Shown: positions 37,111-46,299, numbered from the stretch's first letter. The stretch is 64,000 bases of DNA from Psychroserpens ponticola (GCF_023556315.2 NZ_CP116221.1:3796001-3860000), one strand, 5' to 3'. Notes: generated by a model from the sequence alone, not told the origin. A program made the numbers and translations.

Positions 37111-39792
37111 TTATAATCCTTTTAATACTTCAATTACACTTCTAGCTGTATAAGTATTTTCAACCTGTTTAGATTCAAATACCATAAAGTATTTAAAGTT
37201 ATCTCCTGCTTTTTCAGCCCAAGTCTTACCTAAAATATTTTTATTTCTACTATCATCATTATCATACACATCTCCTTTGGTTTCTAATAGTATGATGTTT
37301 CCTTTTTTTGTATAAAGGATAAAGTCTGGATAGTGGTTAGAACTAAACCCATTTAGAGCAAACCCTTTACCTCTTTCGAGGTTTCTATGCCAAAAGACTA
37401 TGTTTTCAAGTGAAGCAACCTCCATAATCATTTTTTGCTCATAATTGTTCATACTAGCTTCTCTATCATATAGAGATTTACCAATAGTAGTACTAGGATT
37501 TAAAAAGGTTAATGTTTCAGGGAATTCAAAATTGTCTTTTACAATAATCTTATTACTATCTATAAGTACTTTAAAGCGCTCTTTAGCATAAGTGTCAGTT
37601 AGTTCATTAATTTTATCTCTAATCTTTTTTACATAAATAAAATCATTATCTACTATATCTCTAATTTGCTCACTAGATAGGTTGTCAAAAACCCGACTAA
37701 CATACTTTTGAAGTTCTTGCTGAGATATAGGTGTCATATCTCCAAGCTTAGATACTAGAATACTACTAATTTGATTTACTTGTGATTCTTTAGGTTTAGA
37801 AAGAATTGTATCTACAAGAATATCCTTAGCTCTTTTACTTACTTTTTGAGCAGTAGCAGTCTTTTTTTGCTCATTAAAATCTACTGCGTATATCTCTTTA
37901 GAAATATCATCAAAAGTAACTTGTGTACTGTAATTAGATAGCTTGAAACCATCTAATAAACTCACCTTGTTTAGGTATTGGTCTTCAGAATTTAATTCCT
38001 CAAACAGGCTAACCTCTCCAAGTTCCCCTTCTTCCACTTTTTTAAAGAATTGAGGTAATTTAATAGTAGTTGCAACCTCTTTAAATTGGGAGTCTAGTTT
38101 ATAAACTTTAGGTGCAGTTTTCATAATATCTGTAAAAATAGAAGTAGTATCATCAATCTCAATATCATTTACTTTTTGTTCAAAGGTTTGTCCTTCAACT
38201 TTTGCCTTTTCTGTAATATGAGATACTAAAGTGTTTTGTTGACTAATAGTATCTAATGTGACTTCTTCCTCTGGATTAAACTCTACAGCTTCTACATCAA
38301 AATCTTCATCAGATTTAACATAGTCATCAGGTTTAGGTTCTTCTGAAAATAAGTTATCTGTAAGTATTTCATTTGGAGTTAATTCTTCTTCAGGTGCTTC
38401 TTCTGCATAATAATCATCTTTACTAAAACCAGATTCTTGTAAACCTTTAACAATACTATCTAAAGTTTCATTGAACTTTGCTGAAGCTGTTAAAACAAAA
38501 GACATGTTTAATAATGCTTCTTTATGTTTAACTACATAAGGCTGTCTTAAAACTCTACCTAAAATTTGTTCAACTTCAACAGGAGAAGACTTATCTGCCA
38601 ATGAAGCTAATATGTAAGCATTAGGGCAATCCCAACCTTCTTTTAAGGCATTTACTGTAATAATATATTTTACAGGACAGTCCTTAGCCATAAGGTCAAT
38701 ACCTTTTAGCTCATCAATACCACTAGTTTTTATTTTTATTTGTTCCTCTGGAATCTTAATCTTTATTAGCTGCTCCTTAATCTTCTGAAAAGTTGTATTT
38801 TTCTTCCCTTTAATGTTAGATTGAGCTTGGAATAATACTATAGGTCTTATATATTTTCCTGTTAGCTTCTCTTCTTCAATAGCTAGTAGTTCTAACTGTC
38901 TTTGTAGGTGCAATGCACTAGTTATAACCTCTTCTTTTTTATGATGATTATAAACCACAACAGGAAGCTTTACCATACTTTCCTTTTTAAGAGCCAATGC
39001 ATTTACAAATGAAATAATATTACTGTTTTCTTTTGGTGTAGCGGTTAAATCTAAAACTAAAGAAGGGTTTAAATTGTTCAGCATTTCAACACTTAAATCA
39101 CTTTCAGCATTATGGCTCTCATCTACAATTACAATAGGGCTGAGGCTTCTTATAACATTAATTAAAGCAGTTTCATCTGTATCTGGTAACACAAGGTCTT
39201 TATCTACAATAGTGTTTCTAAAAGACTCTAAAGCACCATTTTCTTGAAACACTTTTCTGTCATCTTTCTTTCTCGAATTTATACGTAAACTACTAAAATT
39301 GAACACAAAAATATTAAGCTGTTCTGTTACAGAAGTAGGGTTGAAATTCGCACCTTGTAAGAGTTGGTCTTTTTCATACACTTCAACTCTGTTACCAAAT
39401 AGGCTATTTAACTTCTCTCTATATGGGTGATTAGAGTCTGAAAGGTTTTTTACTGTTTGTTGTAATAAATTAGACCAAGGGACTAACCAGACAACTGCTT
39501 TTGCATTACCTTGATAAAAATGCTTGTTTATAGTGTGTATAGCATTACATGCAATAAATGTTTTACCACCAGCAGTAGGTACTTTTATAGCAATGTGTAA
39601 CGCATTTGTGACATTATCTTTATAAGGTTTCATACCTGTAAAAGAACCATCTAATTGTGGGGTATAGGGTATACCTAACTTGTCTTCCCAATATTGATTA
39701 AATGCTTTAGCAGGTGTAACCTCTTTTTGTGTATAGGACAAAAAATGCTCTAAATCTTTAATGACTTTATGTTGGTATGGTTTTAATTCCAT
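37111..39792 (-). CDS. res: Type III restriction endonuclease Res subunit
   Basis: 893-residue DEAD/DEAH helicase with nuclease. Helicase motif I is PTAGGKT (residues 72-78), motif II VIVDESHNAE (about 235), motif VI QILGRVLRQPY. At the C-terminus PDFILYTKKGNIILLETKGD (about 822-841) gives the PD-(D/E)XK nuclease D-ETK. A helical, acidic middle region (about 480-560: EEAPEEELTPNEIL) is atypical in charge. With Mod it forms a Mod2Res-type complex that cleaves after ATP-driven communication between two sites. It shares one base with the upstream DUF4160 stop. Confidence 0.9.
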   Translation of the reverse strand: MELKPYQHKVIKDLEHFLSYTQKEVTPAKAFNQYWEDKLGIPYTPQLDGSFTGMKPYKDNVTNALHIAIKVPTAGGKTFIACNAIHTINKHFYQGNAKAVVWLVPWSNLLQQTVKNLSDSNHPYREKLNSLFGNRVEVYEKDQLLQGANFNPTSVTEQLNIFVFNFSSLRINSRKKDDRKVFQENGALESFRNTIVDKDLVLPDTDETALINVIRSLSPIVIVDESHNAESDLSVEMLNNLNPSLVLDLTATPKENSNIISFVNALALKKESMVKLPVVVYNHHKKEEVITSALHLQRQLELLAIEEEKLTGKYIRPIVLFQAQSNIKGKKNTTFQKIKEQLIKIKIPEEQIKIKTSGIDELKGIDLMAKDCPVKYIITVNALKEGWDCPNAYILASLADKSSPVEVEQILGRVLRQPYVVKHKEALLNMSFVLTASAKFNETLDSIVKGLQESGFSKDDYYAEEAPEEELTPNEILTDNLFSEEPKPDDYVKSDEDFDVEAVEFNPEEEVTLDTISQQNTLVSHITEKAKVEGQTFEQKVNDIEIDDTTSIFTDIMKTAPKVYKLDSQFKEVATTIKLPQFFKKVEEGELGEVSLFEELNSEDQYLNKVSLLDGFKLSNYSTQVTFDDISKEIYAVDFNEQKKTATAQKVSKRAKDILVDTILSKPKESQVNQISSILVSKLGDMTPISQQELQKYVSRVFDNLSSEQIRDIVDNDFIYVKKIRDKINELTDTYAKERFKVLIDSNKIIVKDNFEFPETLTFLNPSTTIGKSLYDREASMNNYEQKMIMEVASLENIVFWHRNLERGKGFALNGFSSNHYPDFILYTKKGNIILLETKGDVYDNDDSRNKNILGKTWAEKAGDNFKYFMVFESKQVENTYTARSVIEVLKGL

Positions 39793-40106
39793 TAGTTTAT
39801 TCTTTTATTCCAGATTTTCTGCATTATTACTTTTGTTTTTGGGTCACTATAGAAACTCTCTACTTTTTTTATTTCTTTATTTGAAATTTTACCTGTTAAT
39901 AAGGAGCAATCTTCAATTTTAAATTTAGCATCAATACTTCCATCTTTAGATTTTACATGAAAATGTGGAGGATTGTGGTCATTACTATAAATGATAATTT
40001 GCATATTTCTAACAGTAGCAATCCTTTCTTTTTCAGTATTAGTGAAATCTATACTTGAAAAATAGTTATTCAATATAGGCTCTAATATTTTAGAAAATAT
40101 CTCCAT
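39792..40106 (-). CDS. DUF4160-domain protein between Mod and Res
   Basis: 104 residues with the DUF4160 signature SNDHNPPHFHV and a helical end KEIKKVESFYSDPKTKVIM. DUF4160 has no settled function; some members behave like toxin/antitoxin-linked proteins. Its presence between mod and res with a one-base gap and a one-base overlap means it is translated with them, a location not part of classic type III systems. It could be an accessory or regulator of the complex. Confidence 0.82.
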   Translation of the reverse strand: MEIFSKILEPILNNYFSSIDFTNTEKERIATVRNMQIIIYSNDHNPPHFHVKSKDGSIDAKFKIEDCSLLTGKISNKEIKKVESFYSDPKTKVIMQKIWNKRIN

Positions 40107-40107
40107 A

Positions 40108-41745
40108 TTAAAATCTAGTTATATCTCTAGGTATCTTTTTAAATACAATGTTATACTTATCCATGATGCTTTGGTCTAGCAAACAATTATCTGCATAAAT
40201 AATGTACTGACAAGCTTTGGTTTTTATAGACCTTAAGAAGCTTTCATCTAAAGTAGTGATACTGTCTTTTTGGTAATAGAAATAATAAGCAGTATCATTT
40301 TTAGCACCTAATAGATAATCTTCTTTAGGTTTGTTAAATGGTTCTTTAGCTTCACTATACCAAACATATTCTAGTATTTTATCTAAGGCAATGTCTTCAT
40401 TTAAAAAACCATTATCTAAAAATAAAGGTTCTCCTAGCTCATAGTAAGTAAAATCTCCTCCTGTACCTTCAATAGCTTTAGAGCCTTCTCCATAACCATT
40501 AATTACTCTCTTTACTCTTTCAGAAGTAATGGTATTGGCATAGTCTTCCATTTCAACTAGAATGAATTTTCTATTACCACCATCTTGTTTATTCAGATTT
40601 AATACAGCATGAGCAGTTGTACCTGAGCCTGCAAAAGAATCTAAAATGATGGAGTTTTTGTCTGTGGCTTGTTGTAAACAATATTCAATTAAATCAATTG
40701 ATTTTGGAGTCGGAAACTCTTTACTATTTAATATAGATTTTAATTGTAATGTCCCTGCTTCACTTGAAAATTCCGAACCATGCCAGAAAGATTTAGGTTT
40801 AATCCTTTTTTCATCTCCATCTTTATTTAAGTAGTCTTTTTGGAAAACATCATACTCATTTCTGGTTTTCACAATTTTGACTTCAATTTCATCTAGTCTT
40901 TTTATAAATGTTTCTTTTCCCCATCTCCAATTACCATTTTCTCCATTGGAAAGTTTAGGCGTTATCTCTAAAGAATTCTCTGTTTTTTCAAGGCTAATTA
41001 AATTTTCTTTTTCAGAAAAATAAATTGGATAAAACAAGTTGGGTCTATCAATTTGTCTAGAGTTACTTCCTCTTTTTCTTAAGCCTAGTAATCTATAATT
41101 ACCTATGTTATCTTTAAGCTTGTAATCTTTGGAATACTCTTCTGGCAATGAAACACCATTAGTTTCAAAATCCCTTTTTTTATAAATCAACAAACTTTCA
41201 TGTGCAGATGCTATAAACTTATCATCACTTCTGCCTTTAAAATTATTAACTACAGCTATATTAGAAATAAAATTACCTGTTCCAAAAATTTCATCGCAAA
41301 TCAGCTTTAAATTAGCAAGTTCATTATCATCAATAGAAATAAAAATAGCCCCATCATTAGCCAATAACTTATGTAGTAGCTTTAATCTTGGGTACATCAT
41401 GCATAACCATTTGTCATGCCTAGATAGGTCTTCACTTTCTTTACCTACTACTTGTCCTAACCACTTTTTAAGTTTTGGGTCACTTACATTATCATTATAC
41501 ACCCAACCTTCATTACCTGTATTGTATGGAGGGTCTATATAGATGCATTTTATTTTACCTTCATACTCTGGTAATAAACTTTTTAAAGCTTCTAGGTTGT
41601 CACCATGTATAATTTTATTTTGTGAGGTAGCGGTTTTACTCACTTTACCATTAGTAAAAGTGTATTGAGGTTCTAATGTTTTATAGGGTACATCTTGATG
41701 ATGGTTTATCACTTTTTCTTTTCCTATCCAGTTTAATGTTGGCAT
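40108..41745 (-). CDS. mod: Type III DNA methyltransferase Mod subunit
   Basis: Beta-class site-specific methyltransferase of 545 residues: DPPYNTGNEG (motif IV, residues 71-78) precedes the SAM motif SFAGSGTTAH (about 370), the order of EcoP15I-like Mod. Middle residues (about 180-310) form the variable target-recognition region, and the tail carries YIIYADNCLLDQSIM-like sequence. It would recognise a short asymmetric site and methylate adenine (N6) by family expectation. No simple repeats suggestive of phase variation were seen in the gene. It lies four bases downstream of the XRE gene. Confidence 0.9.
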   Translation of the reverse strand: MPTLNWIGKEKVINHHQDVPYKTLEPQYTFTNGKVSKTATSQNKIIHGDNLEALKSLLPEYEGKIKCIYIDPPYNTGNEGWVYNDNVSDPKLKKWLGQVVGKESEDLSRHDKWLCMMYPRLKLLHKLLANDGAIFISIDDNELANLKLICDEIFGTGNFISNIAVVNNFKGRSDDKFIASAHESLLIYKKRDFETNGVSLPEEYSKDYKLKDNIGNYRLLGLRKRGSNSRQIDRPNLFYPIYFSEKENLISLEKTENSLEITPKLSNGENGNWRWGKETFIKRLDEIEVKIVKTRNEYDVFQKDYLNKDGDEKRIKPKSFWHGSEFSSEAGTLQLKSILNSKEFPTPKSIDLIEYCLQQATDKNSIILDSFAGSGTTAHAVLNLNKQDGGNRKFILVEMEDYANTITSERVKRVINGYGEGSKAIEGTGGDFTYYELGEPLFLDNGFLNEDIALDKILEYVWYSEAKEPFNKPKEDYLLGAKNDTAYYFYYQKDSITTLDESFLRSIKTKACQYIIYADNCLLDQSIMDKYNIVFKKIPRDITRF

Positions 41746-41749
41746 ACAG

Positions 41750-42043
41750 TTAGTTCTTTTCTTCTGTTTTAATTCTTTTTAAGGCTATTTTAATGGCATC
41801 TATGGCAACATCTTCTCCTTTTACATCTTCATATACTTTCTCGCTAAGCCAAAGCTTTAAAAGTTTGCTATGTTCAATATCTAGTGCAATAGCTAATTTA
41901 TCTATTTGCTCTCTAGTAGGTTTTCTATCTCCTTTTTCAATTTTACTTATTAAAGCAGTGTCTGTATCTATCATAGAAGCTACTTCGCGCAGTAATAGGT
42001 TTTTAGTTTCCCTTTTAGATTTTAGTAATTCTGAGAGTATCAT
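41750..42043 (-). CDS. XRE-family HTH regulator of the restriction operon
   Basis: 97-residue HTH_3 protein (LLKSKRETKNLLLREVASMI, TALISKIEKGDRKPTREQID) in the position of a controller gene: first gene of the operon, four bases from mod. Such regulators limit Res until methylation is established. An array of GTCAAA-like repeats (42050-42080) lies directly upstream, making autoregulation likely. Confidence 0.85.
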   Translation of the reverse strand: MILSELLKSKRETKNLLLREVASMIDTDTALISKIEKGDRKPTREQIDKLAIALDIEHSKLLKLWLSEKVYEDVKGEDVAIDAIKIALKRIKTEEKN

Positions 42044-42049
42044 TTGGTA

Positions 42050-42080
42050 GTCAAATTAGTTCTTGTCAAATATTGTCTAA
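42050..42080 (-). promoter_or_regulatory. Repeated GTCAAA motif upstream of the XRE-mod operon
   Basis: GTCAAA occurs at 42050-42055 and 42065-42070, and GTCTAA at 42075-42080, on the plus strand, just upstream of the start at 42043. Spacings of 15 and 10 bases place two of them on roughly one helix face. Candidate operator of the XRE protein. Confidence 0.4.
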
Positions 42081-42328
42081 ATCTAATTAGAAATTTTGTT
42101 ATAAAAAATTTTTGAAAAATATATTTTTTGAATGCTTTGTGAGAGTGCCAGATACCTTGTGCAAAACCCCCACTAAGTTCTGGGGATAAAGATGCCCCTA
42201 CCACTTTATATAGTAAAGAAGATTTTCTGGCAGAGTTAATAAATTCAAGGTGATAGTTGAGATTTTATATGCTGTTGGTAATTGATTTTCTGTGTGTGGT
42301 ATACTACAACTCAAAAACTTTTAGAAAA

Positions 42329-42724
42329 ATGGTTAGAATCGTAAATTACAAAGAGAGACAAAAGGAGGATGGAACTTCATTCTTCGTTCTGGAACTACAA
42401 GGAGGAATTGAAATGGTATTAAGCAAAGTTACAGGAAACTTTTATGCTACAGCGAAGAAAGCTTATATACCTTCAACATTTGATGAGCAGGTGTGTACTG
42501 GGCTTATTGGTACAGAAATGCCAGGGAGCATCATTAAAGAAGACTGTGAGCCTTTTGAATATGTTGTAAAGGAAACAGGAGAGGAAATTACATTATCCCA
42601 CAGATGGGTTTATGTTACAGAAGATGCTGTAAAGCCAAAGCAAGAAACTTTTGTGCCTAAACATAATATTATAGCTAATTCTGATGTGTTTTCACAGAAT
42701 GGTATTCTTGAGCATGCAGAGTAA
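42329..42724 (+). CDS. Conserved hypothetical protein, mobile-element type
   Basis: 131 residues from ATG 42329, preceded by an A-rich stretch; the frame extends to 42257 but that N-terminus (FYMLLVIDFLCVVYYN) would be a hydrophobic leader in front of a soluble protein. No known motif; features are VNYKERQKEDGTSFFVLEL, FYATAKKAYIPSTFD and GEEITLSHRWVYV. Similar small proteins accompany RadC-like genes on Bacteroidetes elements; this is a remembered association and not evidence of function. Confidence 0.6.
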   Translation: MVRIVNYKERQKEDGTSFFVLELQGGIEMVLSKVTGNFYATAKKAYIPSTFDEQVCTGLIGTEMPGSIIKEDCEPFEYVVKETGEEITLSHRWVYVTEDAVKPKQETFVPKHNIIANSDVFSQNGILEHAE

Positions 42725-42730
42725 AAATAT

Positions 42731-42768
42731 AAGCCTAGTCTATGTAAATAGATTAGGCTTTGTTTTTT
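42731..42768 (+). terminator. Terminator downstream of the 42.3-kb gene
   Basis: AAGCCTAGTCTAT pairs with ATAGATTAGGCTT over 13 positions (one G-T), loop of four bases, followed by TGTTTTTT. Confidence 0.85.
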
Positions 42769-42950
42769 GAGTTATAAAACACCCTACAATATTGTACTTG
42801 ATTGCTTATACCTTCATAAATAAAAGATAGTCTAACTGTAGCGAGTTTACTTTATTACTATAGGGATATATTATTAATCTTGAAGGTGGGTGTAAGTAGA
42901 TAAATGAATTTTGTAAGGTGTTGAGGTTTCTAATAACAAAAATATTCATT

Positions 42951-43388
42951 ATGAAAATTTCCGAAATAAGTGTATCATATTCAAACAATAATGGGGATAG
43001 ACTAAAAATAAGTAATAGTAAACAGTCTTATAATGTTATAAGAGCTTGTTGGAGTGATTCTACAATAGAATTACAAGAAGAGTTTAAGGTACTAATGATG
43101 AATAGGAGTAACCAGATTTTAGGTGTTTATCCGCTTTCTAAAGGAGGTGTTTCTGCTACTGTGGTAGATGCAAAATTGGTGTTTAGTGTTGCTCTTAAAT
43201 GCAATGCTTCAAACATTATAATAGCACATAATCATCCTTCAGGAAACCTTCAGCCAAGTGAAGCAGATAAGAATTTAACACAAAAGCTAAAACAAGCAGG
43301 GCATTATCTAGATATAGTGCTGTTAGACCACTTAATAGTAACTAAAGATGACTTTTATAGTTTTAGTGATAATGGATTGATAAAATAG
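42951..43388 (+). CDS. RadC/JAB-domain protein
   Basis: 145-residue RadC-like JAB/MPN metalloprotease-fold domain. The metal site motif is AHNHPSGNLQPSEAD, with the upstream strand LMMNRSNQILGVYPLSKGG and the helix-following LLDHLIVTKDDFYSFSDNG. Full-length chromosomal RadC has an N-terminal HhH region that is absent here, as usual on mobile elements. The frame opens at 42918, but the ATG at 42951 fits the usual start (MKISEIS). Biochemical role of RadC proteins is not established. Confidence 0.85.
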   Translation: MKISEISVSYSNNNGDRLKISNSKQSYNVIRACWSDSTIELQEEFKVLMMNRSNQILGVYPLSKGGVSATVVDAKLVFSVALKCNASNIIIAHNHPSGNLQPSEADKNLTQKLKQAGHYLDIVLLDHLIVTKDDFYSFSDNGLIK

Positions 43389-43535
43389 TTCTCTTTTTTC
43401 CATTTCTATATATAGTGAATTGGAAAAAGTGGGACTTTTTGTCTTTTGTTTATGTATGAATGAGTGTGAGAGTAGGCTTTTTAAGCAAAAAATTACAGTT
43501 TGAAAGTCCTAAAGATTAGTATTAATAGCTAAATT

Positions 43536-43766
43536 TTACTTTTTATCTTCTAGGTTTACAATTTCACATAAAGTGATACCTAAATTATCGGCAATCCTTT
43601 TTAAGGTGTATAAAGTAGGATTGGTTCCTCCAGCTTCTAAACGACTAAAGTTAGATTTTTCAATATTACATTTGGCAGCAAGGTCTTGTTGAGCAATACC
43701 TTGCTCTTCTCTTAACATTTTAACTCGCTTTCCAATTGCTATTTGAAGTTGGTCTTTATCGTCCAT
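43536..43766 (-). CDS. Small XRE-family HTH regulator
   Basis: 76 residues, essentially one HTH domain (KRVKMLREEQGIAQQDLAA, NFSRLEAGGTNPTLYTLKRI). Divergently oriented from the downstream membrane gene; the intergenic region contains a palindrome plus a half site (43797-43837) that is a plausible operator. It might regulate that gene, itself, or the element's cargo. Confidence 0.82.
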   Translation of the reverse strand: MDDKDQLQIAIGKRVKMLREEQGIAQQDLAAKCNIEKSNFSRLEAGGTNPTLYTLKRIADNLGITLCEIVNLEDKK

Positions 43767-43796
43767 TTTAAAACATACATTATCTAGTTGTCAAAA

Positions 43797-43837
43797 ATGA
43801 TAATTAAGTAAGCTGTTATGGTTATCATAAATGATAA
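43797..43837. promoter_or_regulatory. TTATCAT-ATGATAA palindrome plus half site, candidate XRE operator
   Basis: TTATCAT-AA-ATGATAA (43822-43837) is a perfect inverted repeat; another ATGATAA lies at 43797-43803. Both lie between the divergent XRE gene (start 43766) and the membrane gene (start 43872). Confidence 0.55.
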
Positions 43838-43871
43838 AAAAAGTATGTTTGTTAAATAAATTATAAAACTT

Positions 43872-44243
43872 ATGAATTACTATTACTTATTATTTGCATT
43901 ATCATTTATAATATTTGGGATACATAACTCAATTTCATCAAGAATTAAAGATGGTGAGATGTTGGCTACAGGTTCTTTCCTTTCTAATTTGATGTTAAGA
44001 GCTACACCTTGGATTGGCTATATTGTTTTAGCTATTAATTTGTATTACTCATTCTACTGGATTTATAGTGTATTGATATTTTTTGTAGGATTATTAATAG
44101 TGCCAGCGGTTACTATAAAAATCCTATCTCTTGTTACTCCTAGTGGTGTCCTTAAATATATAATCAATCCTTACCCAAAAACAATTATAGCTTACATAGC
44201 CTTATCTATTTTAATAATAGTTTTATTATTAATAAGCATATAA
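43872..44243 (+). CDS. Small multi-TM hypothetical protein
   Basis: 123 residues with about four hydrophobic segments (YYLLFALSFIIFGIH, GYIVLAINLYYSFYWI, LIFFVGLLIVPAVTI and IIAYIALSILIIVLLLIS). No motif. Divergent from the small XRE gene, which may control it. Function unknown. Confidence 0.65.
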   Translation: MNYYYLLFALSFIIFGIHNSISSRIKDGEMLATGSFLSNLMLRATPWIGYIVLAINLYYSFYWIYSVLIFFVGLLIVPAVTIKILSLVTPSGVLKYIINPYPKTIIAYIALSILIIVLLLISI

Positions 44244-44297
44244 TGGATAGCAGTAAAAAGATGAAACTCTAAGAAGAGGAAAACAAAAACTAACTTT

Positions 44298-44666
44298 ATG
44301 AACTTAAAGCTATTTAAACTTTTATTTCAGTGGGATAGAGAAAAACTAACCAAAATTTCGAGATTTATTCAAGATTTATTCAAAGAAGTAAATGAAGAGA
44401 TGGCTAAGTTTTTTAATGAGAAGGGGTTTCTGAAAATTATAGTACTACTACTATTACCTTACATAATATATCGCTTTTATCCTGACTCAATTCCTTATTC
44501 ACTAGTAGCACTGGTTGTTTTTTTGGGATTCCTAAAGATTAAATTAGGAGAAAGTAGTAAAATATCTAGGGTTATTATAATTTTTGGAGGTGTAGCACTT
44601 GGTGCTATTATTATTAGTAGCATATGGTTGCTTTTAATAAAGCCTATTTTAATGCTTTTTAATTAA
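44298..44666 (+). CDS. Small hypothetical membrane protein
   Basis: 122 residues: soluble N-terminal third (LFQWDREKLTKISRFIQDLFKE cut into KISRFIQDLF), then about three membrane helices (IIVLLLLPYIIYRFY, SLVALVVFLGFLKI, VIIIFGGVALGAIIISSIW). The composition is similar to the preceding membrane gene but no sequence likeness was seen. Same strand, 54-base gap. Confidence 0.65.
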   Translation: MNLKLFKLLFQWDREKLTKISRFIQDLFKEVNEEMAKFFNEKGFLKIIVLLLLPYIIYRFYPDSIPYSLVALVVFLGFLKIKLGESSKISRVIIIFGGVALGAIIISSIWLLLIKPILMLFN

Positions 44667-44702
44667 TTATAAACACAGGAAAATATAACACCTAATAATA
44701 CT

Positions 44703-45929
44703 ATGACCCAAAAAGAAGAATTTATAAACCATATTTCTTTTATGGATACCAAATCACTAGAAACTGTTTTAGTAGAAAATGCTTTTAAAAAATATGCTAA
44801 TACCAGTTTTATAGAAAAGCTAAACAAGTTATTTGCTGAATTTAAAACAGTTGGAAACACGCGTTTAGAAGCTTATAAAGGTATTGGTATATGTGAATGT
44901 AATAAAGACAAAAAAGTGTTTTGCTTTGTTGGGGATAAAACCAAAGATTACTTTACATTATCCTACCTAGAAAATGAAAAAGAGTATTACAAATTTTCTA
45001 CATCTTGTAGCGAAGTAAGCTATGATGAAAAACTCGATGTCAACAACTTTCATCACTTTTCAATAAAACCAGAAAACACTTCAGAATATAAAAATCATAA
45101 GCAAACCTCTTGCCCTATTAAGGAATACACTGCATTTTGCTCTAAAGTCATTTGTAATATGAATGCTATAGAAATATGGTTAGAAAAGCATAAAGACTCC
45201 TACAGTGAAACAGTTGCACTACTTAAAGAAAATACTTTTAAACTTAACTTAGTAGAATTAGCTGTAAAAAAAGAGTTTGAAATTCTATACGGAAAGCTAA
45301 ACGTCTTGTCCATATTACATAAGAAAGAAGCTTATTTCAAGCAGCAAATAAAAGACTACAATGAGGTTAAAGACAGCATTTCAAGACTTAAAAATTGGTT
45401 TGACTATCAAGCAGAAAATAAAAACAAATATCAATTGTTTTCAGATGTCTTTTATAACAATAGAACACTAACACATTATTCTTTAAAAATTGATGAGCTA
45501 ACTCTTAATCCAGAAGATTTTAAACACACACTTAAATACTTAAGCATTATTGAAGACAGTCAAGCTGTAGTGTTTGAGGGTACAGTTAAAACAATTGGTG
45601 ATTTATATGTTCATATAGAATCAAATAATAATAGAGCTTACTCTAAGCGTAAAATAGTTCTTTCTATAAATGATTTTTGCTGTAGTGAATATCTAATAAC
45701 GTTTTCGGATGGAAGGGTAAAACACTTGGATAATTTAAGTGTAGGTCAGTTTGTGAAAGTATTTGCAAGACTCACAGGAGGAGAGTTGCAAAATTCAGAA
45801 GGCACTAATGAGTATAGACATAATTTATATGGTTGGCGTGTAGAGAAATTAGATGCTAAACCAAAAGTAAAGAAAAACACAAAGGAAATGGATTTGTATT
45901 ATAAATACATTTTACCATTACCTTTTTAA
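44703..45929 (+). CDS. Hypothetical protein with C-terminal DUF3127-like OB-fold
   Basis: 408 residues. The N-terminal 290 residues have no recognised domain and contain several Cys (GICECNKDKKVFCFVGD, TSCPIKEYTAFCSKVICN). The C-terminal segment (from about 298: VVFEGTVKTIGD, KIVLSINDFC, SVGQFVKVFARLTGGE, HNLYGWRVEKLDA) parallels the DUF3127-like neighbour gene, including the GQxVK...GWR strand pattern. The end reads YILPLPF. It lies 10 bases before the neighbour, so both are translated together. Confidence 0.6.
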   Translation: MTQKEEFINHISFMDTKSLETVLVENAFKKYANTSFIEKLNKLFAEFKTVGNTRLEAYKGIGICECNKDKKVFCFVGDKTKDYFTLSYLENEKEYYKFSTSCSEVSYDEKLDVNNFHHFSIKPENTSEYKNHKQTSCPIKEYTAFCSKVICNMNAIEIWLEKHKDSYSETVALLKENTFKLNLVELAVKKEFEILYGKLNVLSILHKKEAYFKQQIKDYNEVKDSISRLKNWFDYQAENKNKYQLFSDVFYNNRTLTHYSLKIDELTLNPEDFKHTLKYLSIIEDSQAVVFEGTVKTIGDLYVHIESNNNRAYSKRKIVLSINDFCCSEYLITFSDGRVKHLDNLSVGQFVKVFARLTGGELQNSEGTNEYRHNLYGWRVEKLDAKPKVKKNTKEMDLYYKYILPLPF

Positions 45930-45939
45930 ATAAAAAACT

Positions 45940-46299
45940 ATGGAATTAATAGGAAAAATAAAGGTCTTAAATGATATTCAAAATATAGGGAGCAATGGCT
46001 TTAGAAAACGAGAAGTTGTTATCACTACAGAAGAACAATATCCACAACATATTTTAGTAGAGTTTATACAAGATAAGTGTGATTTGCTAGATAGTTTTGT
46101 TGTAGGTCAAGAAGTGAAAATAGCCCTTAATTTGAGAGGTAGAGAATGGATTAATCCTGAAGGTGTAGCTAAATACTTTAATGCTATTCAAGGTTGGAGA
46201 ATAGAGCTTGTAAATAGTCAAGAACCTACATTTAATCCACAAACACAGCAAGAACCAGTTAGCTTTTTGGATGAAGTAGATAACGACTTGCCATTTTAA
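45940..46299 (+). CDS. DUF3127-family OB-fold (SSB-like) protein
   Basis: 119-residue DUF3127 protein, a Bacteroidetes OB-fold thought to bind single-stranded nucleic acid. Strands: ELIGKIKVLNDIQNIG, REVVITTEEQYPQHILVEF, VGQEVKIALNLRGREW and FNAIQGWRIELV. The tail is short, acidic and ends EVDNDLPF, like the DDDIPF tip by which SSB recruits replication and repair enzymes. Together with the upstream OB-fold protein and the RadC-like gene it forms a DNA-handling group on the element. Confidence 0.8.
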   Translation: MELIGKIKVLNDIQNIGSNGFRKREVVITTEEQYPQHILVEFIQDKCDLLDSFVVGQEVKIALNLRGREWINPEGVAKYFNAIQGWRIELVNSQEPTFNPQTQQEPVSFLDEVDNDLPF

